Source: Hydrococcus rivularis NIES-593
GTDB taxonomy: Bacteria > Cyanobacteriota > Cyanobacteriia > Cyanobacteriales > Microcystaceae
DNA length: 64,000 bases
Reading direction: 5' to 3'
Assembly: GCF_001904635.1 (NCBI RefSeq)
Contig: NZ_MRCB01000010.1
Location: 74,105 to 138,104 of the forward strand
Part shown: one piece after another, positions 54,652 to 63,355 of the stretch
Numbering within the stretch: the first letter of the stretch is position 1
Layout of the letters: each line of letters opens with the position of its first letter
Notes under the pieces: model-generated
The model's input: the letters and a program-made list of their open reading frames with translations, nothing else
What the model was told of the DNA's origin: nothing
Database searches by the model: none
Translations under genes and position numbers: made by a program

Positions 54652-55566
54652 TCATTGACGAGGGCGAGTAGAGATATCGTATTCCAAAGCGGCTCCAATA
54701 CCAAGCAGGATGCCGCTAAACACCCAAAGCGTATCTAGAAGTCCCCCAGTTTCAAAATTCCCGCGCGAGATAACGTAGGCATAGCGGATGTCGGCAGCAT
54801 AGAGTAACAAAGCGGATGTAGCGATTACAGCCCAAGTTCGAGAAAATCGACCTCCCCAAAAAGTTAATACTAGAGTACCAGCCAGAACTAACAAAAAAAC
54901 ATCGCTGACAACGTAGAGCAAGCTTAAAACTCCAGCCAAGGGAGCGAGTGACTTTTCTATCTCTAAAACCCATCCCGGTGCTTCCTTCTCGGCAGCGCTT
55001 TGAGCGATAATGGCTGGCTCCAAAATCGGTGCGGTAGAGGCTAGCGCCGTCTGAGATTCTTGAGGGGGAAACGAACTCAGCCAGCCCAACCCAATACCGA
55101 AGGTGATAAGCCCCGCGATCGCAGCATATTGCCAAGGTTTTAAATTCACCTGTTTCGAGCGAACTGCCAGTACCATCCCCCACAAAAGCGCTATGTAAGA
55201 AAGGATATAAAAGGGATCTGCCACAGAGACATCGGGAAACCGTTCTAACCCCAATTCCCAGTAACCGAAGAAGAAGTTGGCAAGCAGATAAAGCCAACTC
55301 CTCAAACTAAAAAATAACCAGATGCGGCGATCGCTCAGAAGCCTGGGACAAAGCCAATTTCGCAGACACAAGAACGCCGCCTCCAAGTAAGCCACGCCGT
55401 CAAAAATGTAACCGAGGAGTGCGTACCACCTTGGCACCTCTTGTCCCGGCAAAGGCATACCAAATGCTACAGCGCAATAGAATGTCAGCAGCGACCAAAA
55501 AATGCCAGCAGCAATGACAGTTTCCGTGCTTGGAGAAAATCTTAAAGGGGAAGAAGATGGTTTCAT
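54652..55566 (-). CDS. 8-TM membrane protein, paralog A of a triplet
   Basis: 304 residues. Helices fall at about 18-38, 45-65, 75-100, 110-130, 142-162, 205-230, 240-262 and 270-292. The same motifs are present: FGMPLPGQEVPRWY, SVADPFYILSYIALLWGM, FWGGRFSRTWAV and ISRGNFETGGLLDTLWVFS. It is closest to paralog C in the last third. It starts 35 bp after the upstream soluble-protein gene. The function is unknown; a signal-sensing or lipid-binding membrane module is an inference from the pattern alone. Confidence 0.75.
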   Translation of the reverse strand: MKPSSSPLRFSPSTETVIAAGIFWSLLTFYCAVAFGMPLPGQEVPRWYALLGYIFDGVAYLEAAFLCLRNWLCPRLLSDRRIWLFFSLRSWLYLLANFFFGYWELGLERFPDVSVADPFYILSYIALLWGMVLAVRSKQVNLKPWQYAAIAGLITFGIGLGWLSSFPPQESQTALASTAPILEPAIIAQSAAEKEAPGWVLEIEKSLAPLAGVLSLLYVVSDVFLLVLAGTLVLTFWGGRFSRTWAVIATSALLLYAADIRYAYVISRGNFETGGLLDTLWVFSGILLGIGAALEYDISTRPRQ

Positions 55567-55601
55567 ATTTTGTATGCCTCGCCAAGCCTATCGCTTTAGA
55601 T

Positions 55602-56276
55602 CTACCCCTTACACATCAACACAAACTGCATGCAACAATACATAAACCGAGGATTGGTATAAATCGGCAATTCCTTTAAGGTTTCAACCGCACGCTCTAC
55701 AAAAGTAGTGTTGCCAAAATACCTTTTGCTCAGACGACCGACCCTGGGAAATAAAATCTCCAATTCCTTTTGTCTCCAAATTGGCAGTCCCGTTGCTATC
55801 AGAGGATCTACTGTTAGTAGCGGATTAATGGCTCCTGGCAACTCTGCGCCAGGAAGAAGACATTGCTTGAAGATTTTAGTCATCTCTTCCTGGAAAGTCC
55901 TTTTTTGGCTGGCTCCCATGAGATCCTCAATATCGTCGGCGATCGCCTGTACGATTAGCAGGCATGCCTGAGTATAAGAGTCTTCAGAAGCCACCCTAGC
56001 TGGTGTCTGAGTCGCGGCTGAGCGATCGCTTTGAACTTCAAGCCACACGCTATACGTCGGTTCTTGGTTTAACAAGACGACGGACTGTCCTCGCGTCTCA
56101 ACCAAGCTCTCTGCAAGCGTCTTGGCTTTGTCTTTTTGAGCGGCACTAAATTGATTCATCAGGCGAAAGGTTCGTCCCTGATAGCTCAGAATCATGACTA
56201 ACCTGCCGTCGTCGGAATCGCGAACCCTCGAAAGTTCTACATCCGATCGCTTCAGAACAAGTACGTTCTCATTCAT
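55602..56276 (-). CDS. unknown soluble protein heading the 8-TM operon
   Basis: 224 residues, no transmembrane segment and no signal peptide. The N-terminal half is a small beta-rich part (VLVLKRSDVELSRVRDSDDGRLVMILSYQGRTFRL); the C-terminal half is helical (EDSYTQACLLIVQAIADDIEDLMG, then TFQEEMTKIFKQCLLPGAELPGAI). It ends in two near-adjacent cysteines (MYCCMQFVLMCKG). I do not recognise a family. Its position 35 bp ahead of three membrane paralogs suggests it works with them. Confidence 0.65.
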   Translation of the reverse strand: MNENVLVLKRSDVELSRVRDSDDGRLVMILSYQGRTFRLMNQFSAAQKDKAKTLAESLVETRGQSVVLLNQEPTYSVWLEVQSDRSAATQTPARVASEDSYTQACLLIVQAIADDIEDLMGASQKRTFQEEMTKIFKQCLLPGAELPGAINPLLTVDPLIATGLPIWRQKELEILFPRVGRLSKRYFGNTTFVERAVETLKELPIYTNPRFMYCCMQFVLMCKG

Positions 56277-56700
56277 GAGATGCTGTCAGCTTTTGTAGCT
56301 TCTGAAGTTGATTGTGGTAAAGCCCATTCAATTTTTTTCAGTATAAATTGTCCCGCGCCCAACCACCGCAAGTTCGTCAAAAAGAAGTCGGAATTCGCAA
56401 GTCCCTCCTATCACTAAATTTGACCGATAGGCGAGTATCGGTTGAATTTGTGCAAATTATGAAAGCGCTTAAAACATTATTGCAAATCCAATTTTTATTA
56501 TTGTCTTTGGTAGTGAGTGGATAAAAAGCTATTTATAGCATGCATAAAGCTCGGAATGATTGCCAATTTAAATTTGCAAATTCTTAGCGAAGGATAAGCA
56601 ATATTTCGGAAAAAATACGGAGGACACCCAGGAGTAAAACGATTAAACTGCAATCGTGAACCTCCCTTAGTTATAGCCAAAGCGCGAGCGAGTCAAGATT
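56277..56700. other. divergent intergenic region, 424 bp
   Basis: It separates the 8-TM operon (minus) from the acyltransferase gene (plus), so it must contain both promoters. I see no repeat, RNA gene or convincing small frame in it. The acyltransferase start lacks a strong ribosome-binding site. Confidence 0.5.
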
Positions 56701-57468
56701 ATGCAGCCAAAGAGTATAAGCGAGCAGTTTCGCGAGCAATTTCAGATATCGCTCGCTGATACTAACGATCTAAAAAAAGAAGTTTATCGAATTCGCTATG
56801 AGGTCTATTGCCAGGAACTCAACTATGAAGCAACCGATAAATTTCCCGATCGGCTAGAGACGGATATTTACGACGATCGCTCCTTGCACTGCCTTCTCAA
56901 ACACCGCGCTAGCGGCGTTTACGCTGGCTGCATCCGTTTTGTCTTTCCCGATCCCTATCAACCGGAACGCTCTCTTCCTCTCAATAAAGTCTGTTCCCTC
57001 GATCTCGATCTCAGTCAACTACCTCCCTATTCCTATGGAGAAGTTTCGCGCCTAGCCGTACTTAGTCGATTTCGCAGGCGCTTTGGAGAATCACAAACGC
57101 CAGGAGGGTTGCTATTTTTTAACGATCGCTCTCAAGAAGGAGAAGAAAAACGAGGTTTTCCCGTAATTGCCCTAAGTCTTTATCTAGCTGCGACTTGCAT
57201 TGGCATGGAAGCTGGTGTAGAAAGGGTTTTCGTTTTGATGGAACCTAAACTTGCCCGCCATCTTCGCTACTTTGGATTTGTCTTTACTCAGATCGGCGAT
57301 TTTGTTGACTTTCGCGGCAAACGGGGACCGTACCAGATTAGACGACAAGAAGTTGAAAATAGTTTGCCTGCCCAGATTCGCGAGTTAATGGAGGTCGTGC
57401 GCTCCGATTTAATCGTCTCTCCCACGTTTATACCAATTCACAATTCGCAATTATCAATTCGCAATTAG
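56701..57468 (+). CDS. PEP-CTERM/exosortase-associated-type acyltransferase (GNAT fold)
   Basis: 255 residues. The start LADTNDLKKEVYRIRYEVYCQELNYE and then YAGCIRFVFPDPYQPERSLPLNKV, YSYGEVSRLAVLSRFRRR, and ALSLYLAATCIGMEAGVERVFVLMEPKLARHLRYFGF match the family of GNAT enzymes found with exosortase systems. That family is related to N-acylhomoserine-lactone synthases (LuxI fold). No exosortase or PEP-CTERM substrate is near. The last residues (FIPIHNSQLSIRN) are encoded by an intergenic-type AATTCGCAATT repeat, so the tail is probably not functional. It starts a plus-strand series ahead of the FAD oxidase and exporter genes. Confidence 0.82.
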   Translation: MQPKSISEQFREQFQISLADTNDLKKEVYRIRYEVYCQELNYEATDKFPDRLETDIYDDRSLHCLLKHRASGVYAGCIRFVFPDPYQPERSLPLNKVCSLDLDLSQLPPYSYGEVSRLAVLSRFRRRFGESQTPGGLLFFNDRSQEGEEKRGFPVIALSLYLAATCIGMEAGVERVFVLMEPKLARHLRYFGFVFTQIGDFVDFRGKRGPYQIRRQEVENSLPAQIRELMEVVRSDLIVSPTFIPIHNSQLSIRN

Positions 57469-57624
57469 TCAGCAGCTTTGTGTGTAAGGCTTTTTCATTA
57501 AATATCTGTAGCGTTCTTTTTTAGAAATGGTATTAAATCGCTCTCCAAAATCCCCGTCCTCTGAAACCATCTCAAACATTGTATATAACAATATGAAAAA
57601 TACATTTTTTGCTTGCAGATACCA

Positions 57625-59223
57625 ATGGACCAAGATAGAGCCATAGAAGCCTGGAGTCAGCTTTTGGGAGCCGATCGCGTTCTAAGCGATCGCTCTCTGC
57701 TGCGCGACGCTCAAACGGCAACCTTTCTAACTCGGCAGCAGATTCCCGTCATTCTCCAGCCCGGCAGCCGCGAAGAGGTACGCCAATGTCTCAAGATAGC
57801 CAACCAATACGATCTGCCCGTCTATCCCATTGGCAGCGGGAAAAATTGGGGATATGGCTCTCGCGTCCCCGTCGAAGATGGCTGCGCGCTGCTCGATCTG
57901 TCGCGCTTAAACCGCATCGTCGATTTTGACGAGGAACTGGCTTATGTCACCATCGAACCCGGAGTGACTCAGCGCCAGCTGTACGAGTTTTTGCAGCAGC
58001 AATCCTCGCGCCTGTGGATGGATGCGACGGGTTCCAGCCCCGATAGCAGTCTGATTGGCAATATTATGGAGCGAGGCTTCGGTCATACTCCCTATGGCGA
58101 TCGCTTCGCCAATGTCTGCGGTATGGAAGTCGTTCTGCCGACTGGAGAGGTCGTCCATACAGGTTTTGGCAGGTTTCCGAATGCTAAAACCGCCTCAGTC
58201 TATCGCTGGGGTCTCGGTCCTTACCTCGACGGCTTGTTCTCTCAATCTAATTTTGGCATCGTCACCCAGATGACCCTATGGCTGATGCCAACCCCGGAGT
58301 ATTTTCAAGCCTTTTTTTTCAGTATCAAGCAAGAAGAACAACTCCCCGAACTAATCGACGCACTGCGCCCCCTGCGCCTCAATGGAACGATTCGCAGTGC
58401 CGTTCACATCGGCAACAGCTATAAAGTTCTCTCTTCGATCCGGCAATATCCTTGGCAAGCAACTGGAGGCACAACGCCGCTATCGTCCCAAGTTATGGCG
58501 CATTTTGCCAAAACCTGGGACTTTGGCGCTTGGAACGGTTCTGGGGGCATTTATGGCAGTAGAAAACAAGTTGCTGCTGCCCGACAGTTAATCAAACAAG
58601 CCCTCAGAGGCAAGGTCAGCAAGCTCAGGTTTATAGACGACTTTACCCTGAAACTGGCACAAACTCTTGCCAAACCCTACCGAATGGCGACCGGATTGAA
58701 TTTGCCGGAGTTGCTCAAGCTTCTGGAGCCAGTCTATGGGTTGATGAAAGGGGTGCCCACCAATACCCAGCTTGCCAGCACCTATTGGCGCAAGAAATTT
58801 GCCCCGTCCGAACCAATGAATCCCGATCGCGACGGTTGCGGCTTGATTTGGTGCGCTCCCGTCGCTCCCTTGGAAGGAGAACATGCAGTTAACATTAACA
58901 AAATCGTCAGCGAAACCTTGACCAAATATCAGTTTGAGCCGAGCATGTCCATGACGCTGCTAACAGAACGCTGTCTTGGCTGCGTTATTAGCATCTCCTA
59001 CGATCGCGAAATCCCCGGCGAGGATGAAAAAGCGATGGCCTGTTATGACAAATTGCTCGAAAAATTAACTGGGGCAGGTTACTATCCCTATCGCGCGGGA
59101 ATTCAATCGATGGAAACCCTGCAAGGAGAAGATAGCTATCGGGCACTGTTGGGCAGGCTCAAACATGCCCTCGATCCCAAGCAAATTCTCGCTCCCGGTC
59201 GCTACAGCACTAAGGACATTTAA
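57625..59223 (+). CDS. VAO-family FAD-linked oxidoreductase
   Basis: 532 residues from the ATG at 57625; a TTG at 57613 is in frame. The FAD-binding domain (about 40-215) has VILQPGSREEVRQCLKIANQYDLPVYPIGSGKNWGYG, and then RLWMDATGSSPDSSLIGNIMERGFGHTPYGDRF. The C-terminal cap domain follows and ends with LGRLKHALDPKQILAPGRY. Both fit the vanillyl-alcohol oxidase/p-cresol methylhydroxylase group, which oxidise phenols or alcohols. The substrate is unknown. No cytochrome partner is adjacent. The gap to the acyltransferase gene is 156 bp. Confidence 0.85.
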   Translation: MDQDRAIEAWSQLLGADRVLSDRSLLRDAQTATFLTRQQIPVILQPGSREEVRQCLKIANQYDLPVYPIGSGKNWGYGSRVPVEDGCALLDLSRLNRIVDFDEELAYVTIEPGVTQRQLYEFLQQQSSRLWMDATGSSPDSSLIGNIMERGFGHTPYGDRFANVCGMEVVLPTGEVVHTGFGRFPNAKTASVYRWGLGPYLDGLFSQSNFGIVTQMTLWLMPTPEYFQAFFFSIKQEEQLPELIDALRPLRLNGTIRSAVHIGNSYKVLSSIRQYPWQATGGTTPLSSQVMAHFAKTWDFGAWNGSGGIYGSRKQVAAARQLIKQALRGKVSKLRFIDDFTLKLAQTLAKPYRMATGLNLPELLKLLEPVYGLMKGVPTNTQLASTYWRKKFAPSEPMNPDRDGCGLIWCAPVAPLEGEHAVNINKIVSETLTKYQFEPSMSMTLLTERCLGCVISISYDREIPGEDEKAMACYDKLLEKLTGAGYYPYRAGIQSMETLQGEDSYRALLGRLKHALDPKQILAPGRYSTKDI

Positions 59224-59529
59224 AAGCACTGGAGGGCAAATTCCTTGCCTCCTGGGCAACCCAGGCATCGAGTTGGAGAATTGGAGGGATTTGAGATAAA
59301 GTATTACAGCAAAAGTAGAATAATCTGGTCAAACATCAGTTAATCTTACATCTAGCGCGAGTTAGATAAAATTTCACAAACTTATACAAGATAGCTTTCA
59401 AAATCTATCCTTCAATCGGCAGCAGCAATCGCCGCTGCGGCGCAAAAAAACAAAACAACCGCTTGAGTTGGCTCCGAGCAAATCCGCTCTTGTCCGAATT
59501 AACCCTCAATCGTTAAGCAATTTTTGCAT
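59224..59529. other. intergenic stretch before the exporter operon
   Basis: A weak hairpin (GGAGGGCAA/TTGCCTCC with one bulge) lies just after the oxidase stop and may end its transcript. The rest is AT-rich, with no gene. The DevB-like gene's promoter should lie here. Confidence 0.5.
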
Positions 59530-61398
59530 ATGATGAAGCAGACAACCAACCAACAGCTACAACAAAAGCTTCCCAACAGCCAGCAGGAAGCAATCCAGCG
59601 TCTCAGACAAATCATGAATCGTCTCTCGGTCAAAACCGCCGACATGAAACGCATCCAAAAAGCCGGTCTGGTAGAAGCGCTAGAGCATATGCCCCTAGAC
59701 GAACTGCAAGACATTGTTGACAATCTGAGAACGGATTTAGAGAAATCGGTGCGCTTCGTCAGCGATCAAGAGGTAGAACTAGCCGCGCAAAACCAAGCGA
59801 TCGCAGATTTAGAAGAAAAACTACAGGCAGCTGGCGAGTACGAGCGTTTTAGTCTAGAAGTAGAGCTAGCTAACGAGCAGGAAAGAAAAGACTTGCTGGA
59901 GGCAACCCTAATCGGTCAACGCCGTAACCTCCGCAAGCAAGAAGCAACCTATAATCAATACTGGCGCGTCCTGCGGCGGCGACAAGGCACCTTGGAAGCC
60001 GATACCTATACCCAACAAGTAGCGCTCGTCGAACCCGTTCTGGCACCGCCCCAAGCGCCAGAAACCGAAATAGAATCAGAAGAATCAATCGATCCAGCCA
60101 AGCAGCGATCGCCACAAAAACTGGCGCTAGCGATTGCCGGCTTGCTGGCTTTTAGCGTTGCCCTTCTATATGGTTTGAGGGCAACGCGCCAGCCAAATCC
60201 CACTACCGCCCCAACCGCTTCTTTAGGACAAAAAACGATCGCGACTAATGCCGTTGCAGCGTTGGGCTATATCGAACCCAAGGGAGAGGTCATCAAACTG
60301 TCTGCGCCAACGATGCAAGAGGGAGCGCGAGTTGCGCAACTGCTGGTCAATCGAGGAGATAAAGTAAAAGCCGGACAAGTCATCGCTATCTTAGACAGCC
60401 GCGATCGCCTGCAAGCCGCCCTAGAACAAGCCAAAACCAATGTGAGAATCTCTCAAGCCAATCTCGCTAAGGTCAAAGCTGGCGCTAAAAGCGGAGACAT
60501 TCAGGCGCAAGACGCTAGATTTCTACGCACGCAAGCCGAATTACAAGGACAAATTGCCGCTCAAAGAGCAACGATTTCTAGCCTGGAAGGACAGTTGAGC
60601 GGGAATAAAGCTGCCCAGGAAGCGAATATTGCCAAAATTAGAGCCGAGTTGCGCGATGCCGATGGCAATTGCGATCGCTATCAGAAGTTGTTTGCCGAAG
60701 GGGGAATCGCCGAACAAGAACGCAATCGCGTTTGCTTGCAAGCGGAAACCACTCGCAGCAGCCTCAAAGCCGCCGAAGCCGACTTAAGGCGAATCGTCTC
60801 GACGCTACAGGAGCAAATTAATGAGGCAAAAGCTACCCTCAATAAGACGGTAGCCACCTTGCAAAAACAGATCGAAGAAGACCAAGCAATGCTCAGCGCC
60901 GTTTCAGAAGTTCGACCCGTGGACGTTCAAGTCGCTCAAGCCGAACTCCTATCGGCTCAAGCAGCCGTTAAACGCGCCCAAGCCGATTTAGACCGGGCTT
61001 ACGTCAAAGCGCCCAGCAACGGTCAAATTCTCAAAATTCACGCCTGGCCCGGAGAAATCGTCGGCAACGACGGGATAGTAGACCTGGGACAAACCGACCA
61101 AATGTACGTCACGGCAGAAGTTTATGAAACCGATATCGCCAGAGTTCGCGTCGGTCAAACGGCAACGATCGAAAGCGATGGCATAATTGGCGATTTACGA
61201 GGGACGGTAGACGAAGTGGGCTTACAAATCGGGCAAAAAGATGTCTTGGGAACCGATCCGGTAGCGGATGTCGATGCTAGAGTCGTTGACGTGAAAATTC
61301 GCATCAATCCAGAAGATAGCCTGAAAATTGCCAATTTAACTAATTTACAAGTTAACGTCATTATCAATACCAACGATAGGGCACAAATCATTAAATAA
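59530..61398 (+). CDS. DevB-like membrane-fusion protein with extra N-terminal coiled-coil domain
   Basis: 622 residues from the ATG at 59530. Residues about 1-150 form a helical/coiled-coil domain (AIQRLRQIMNRLSVKTADMKR, ELQDIVDNLRTDLEKSVRFV, EYERFSLEVELANEQERKDLLE, LIGQRRNLRKQEATYNQYWRVLRRRQG). An acidic linker leads to one transmembrane helix (about 201-220). The HlyD/DevB part follows: biotinyl-lipoyl half (APTMQEGARVAQLLVNRGDKVKAGQVIAILDS), a long coiled-coil hairpin (about 290-480), lipoyl second half (AYVKAPSNGQILKIHAWPGEIVG) and a beta-barrel. Usual DevB proteins have 400-500 residues and begin near the helix, so the front domain is added. Its look recalls HpsJ-type polysaccharide proteins. 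It is first of the devBCA-type operon. Confidence 0.82.
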   Translation: MMKQTTNQQLQQKLPNSQQEAIQRLRQIMNRLSVKTADMKRIQKAGLVEALEHMPLDELQDIVDNLRTDLEKSVRFVSDQEVELAAQNQAIADLEEKLQAAGEYERFSLEVELANEQERKDLLEATLIGQRRNLRKQEATYNQYWRVLRRRQGTLEADTYTQQVALVEPVLAPPQAPETEIESEESIDPAKQRSPQKLALAIAGLLAFSVALLYGLRATRQPNPTTAPTASLGQKTIATNAVAALGYIEPKGEVIKLSAPTMQEGARVAQLLVNRGDKVKAGQVIAILDSRDRLQAALEQAKTNVRISQANLAKVKAGAKSGDIQAQDARFLRTQAELQGQIAAQRATISSLEGQLSGNKAAQEANIAKIRAELRDADGNCDRYQKLFAEGGIAEQERNRVCLQAETTRSSLKAAEADLRRIVSTLQEQINEAKATLNKTVATLQKQIEEDQAMLSAVSEVRPVDVQVAQAELLSAQAAVKRAQADLDRAYVKAPSNGQILKIHAWPGEIVGNDGIVDLGQTDQMYVTAEVYETDIARVRVGQTATIESDGIIGDLRGTVDEVGLQIGQKDVLGTDPVADVDARVVDVKIRINPEDSLKIANLTNLQVNVIINTNDRAQIIK

Positions 61399-61419
61399 CC
61401 CAACCAAAACTGTTTAAAA

Positions 61420-61455
61420 TTCAAAGTTCAAAGTCAATGAATTTTGAACTTTGAA
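61420..61455. repeat. 13-bp stem-loop between the devB- and devC-like genes
   Basis: The arms TTCAAAGTTCAAA and TTTGAACTTTGAA pair exactly with a 10-base loop. It lies in the 92-bp gap within the exporter operon and might set the ratio of the two products. Confidence 0.75.
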
Positions 61456-61490
61456 GTAATTATGACGAGTTGCCAACATTCGGAAGCTTC

Positions 61491-62660
61491 ATGCTGCAAA
61501 AATTACCTACAGCCTGGTTACAACTGAGACATCAAAAAGTCCGCTTAATCGTTGCCCTAGCGGGAGTGGTTTTCTCAGTTGTAATCGTTTTCATGCAATT
61601 TGGGTTGCAGGAAGCTTTATTTGATAGCGCCGTTCGCTTTTATAACGGGTTGGAAGGCGATTGCTTTTTACTCAGCCCTCGCTCCAATGCCTTGATTGCT
61701 ATGGAAACGTTTCCAAAGCGACGTTTATCGCAAGCGCTAGCTTTTGAGGAGGTCGAATTTGTCACTCCCATTTACCTCGGACAAGGTCAGTGGAAAAATC
61801 CCGAAACTAGAGATTATTGGCGCAATATTTTTATCGTTGGATTTGACATTCGCTATCCGATTTTTAGTTTTCCAGGCGCTGAAGAAAATAGAAAGAAACT
61901 AGAACTTCCCGATGTGGTTTTATACGACCGAGATTCTCGCGCCGAATTCGGTCCAGTTGTGGCAGAATTTGAGAAAAAAGGCAGCCTAGTTACAGAAATT
62001 GGCGGTCGAGGAACCAATCGCCGCATTAAGGTGGTCGGACTGTTTAAAATGGGAACTTCATTCGGTTCGGATGGAAATCTCATTACCAGCCACCTTAACT
62101 TTTTGCGACTCTCTCCCTCCCGTCGCGAAGGTTCTATCGATGTCGGTTTGATTAAATTAAAACCCGGAGCAGACGCACAGAAATTTAAAGATCGCTTGCA
62201 AAACTATTTACCCAAAGACGTAAAGGTCTTTACCAAACAAGAATTAATCGATTTTGAGAAGCATTATTGGCAAAGCAGTACGGCGATCGGATTCGTTTTT
62301 AATCTAGGCATAATGTTAGGAATTATGGTAGGTGTTGTAGTTGTCTATCAAATTCTTTATACTAACGTTTCCGAACATCTATCTGAATATGCAACCCTAA
62401 AAGCCATCGGATATCGCCATCGCTACTTGCTATTTCTGGTTTTACAACAGGCTTTATTTATTGCTGTTTTAGGCTATATCCCCGGTTTTATAATTTCTAT
62501 GATTCAGTACGAAGTGACCAAACAAGCGACGCTGCTTCCTATCGCTATGACCTTTGAAAGAGCTGTAATCGTATTGGTGGCAACGATCGCGATGTGTTTT
62601 ATTTCTGGCGCTTCGGCAGTACAAAAGCTAAAAGCAGCCGATCCAGCAGATATTTTCTAG
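61491..62660 (+). CDS. devC: DevC-type ABC transporter permease
   Basis: 389 residues from the ATG at 61491; the frame is open from a TTG at 61470. The FtsX/MacB pattern holds: helix 1 (about 16-38, LIVALAGVVFSVVIVFMQFGLQ), a periplasmic part of about 220 residues, and three C-terminal helices, with TNVSEHLSEYATLKAIGYRHRYL after the first and AVLGYIPGF in the second. It is the membrane part of a DevBCA exporter that uses a TolC-like channel. It is paralogous to the orphan at 17109. The next gene is 13 bp downstream. Confidence 0.92.
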   Translation: MLQKLPTAWLQLRHQKVRLIVALAGVVFSVVIVFMQFGLQEALFDSAVRFYNGLEGDCFLLSPRSNALIAMETFPKRRLSQALAFEEVEFVTPIYLGQGQWKNPETRDYWRNIFIVGFDIRYPIFSFPGAEENRKKLELPDVVLYDRDSRAEFGPVVAEFEKKGSLVTEIGGRGTNRRIKVVGLFKMGTSFGSDGNLITSHLNFLRLSPSRREGSIDVGLIKLKPGADAQKFKDRLQNYLPKDVKVFTKQELIDFEKHYWQSSTAIGFVFNLGIMLGIMVGVVVVYQILYTNVSEHLSEYATLKAIGYRHRYLLFLVLQQALFIAVLGYIPGFIISMIQYEVTKQATLLPIAMTFERAVIVLVATIAMCFISGASAVQKLKAADPADIF

Positions 62661-62673
62661 GGTTAAGGGTGCC

Positions 62674-63354
62674 ATGCAACCAGTGATAGAGATTCGCCAT
62701 CTGAATCATTACTATGGCAAAGGGACTTTAGTCAAACAGGTTTTATTTGATATCAATTTGGATATTTATCCAGGGGAAATTATTATTATGACCGGACCGT
62801 CGGGTTCGGGAAAAACGACTTTATTGTCGTTGATCGGCGCGTTGCGATCGCTTCAGGAAGGCAGTTTAAAACATTTTGGCAAAGAATTAAATGGGGCGAG
62901 CGAAGACCAATTGGTGATGGTTCGCCGCCAGATCGGCTACATTTTTCAGGCACATAATTTGCTGCCATTTATGAGCGCCAGACAAAACGTACAAATGTCG
63001 CTCGAACTCCACGAAGATATCACTCCCGCACAAGCTAAGGCTAAAGCTGAAGCAATGTTAAGATCGGTGGGTCTGGGCGATCGCGTTAACTATTACCCAG
63101 ACAATCTCTCAGGCGGACAAAAGCAACGCGTCGCGATCGCACGCGCCTTGGTGAGTCACCCAAAATTAGTGCTAGCAGACGAACCTACTGCCGCTTTAGA
63201 TAGCAAAACAGGTCGCGATGTGGTTAATCTGATGCAATTTCTGGCAAAAGAGCAGGGTTGTACGATTTTGCTAGTGACTCACGACAACCGCATTTTAGAT
63301 ATTGCCGATCGCATCGTTCACATGGAAGACGGTCGCTTGAAATCTGCTAGGTAA
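62674..63354 (+). CDS. devA: DevA-type ABC transporter ATPase
   Basis: 226 residues. Walker A GPSGSGKTT (about 41-49), Q-loop RRQIGYIFQAHNLLPF, signature LSGGQKQRVAIARALV, Walker B LVLADEPTAALD and the H-loop VTHDNR are all present. It belongs to the LolD/MacB/DevA group. It powers export with the permease and fusion protein encoded just upstream. The stop is followed after one base by the next start, so the GNAT gene below is in the same transcript. Confidence 0.95.
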   Translation: MQPVIEIRHLNHYYGKGTLVKQVLFDINLDIYPGEIIIMTGPSGSGKTTLLSLIGALRSLQEGSLKHFGKELNGASEDQLVMVRRQIGYIFQAHNLLPFMSARQNVQMSLELHEDITPAQAKAKAEAMLRSVGLGDRVNYYPDNLSGGQKQRVAIARALVSHPKLVLADEPTAALDSKTGRDVVNLMQFLAKEQGCTILLVTHDNRILDIADRIVHMEDGRLKSAR

Positions 63355-63355
63355 A

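Noticed and set aside
56701..57468. a full exosortase/PEP-CTERM locus
   Set aside because: Only the acyltransferase-type gene is present; no exosortase or PEP-CTERM protein was seen in the window.
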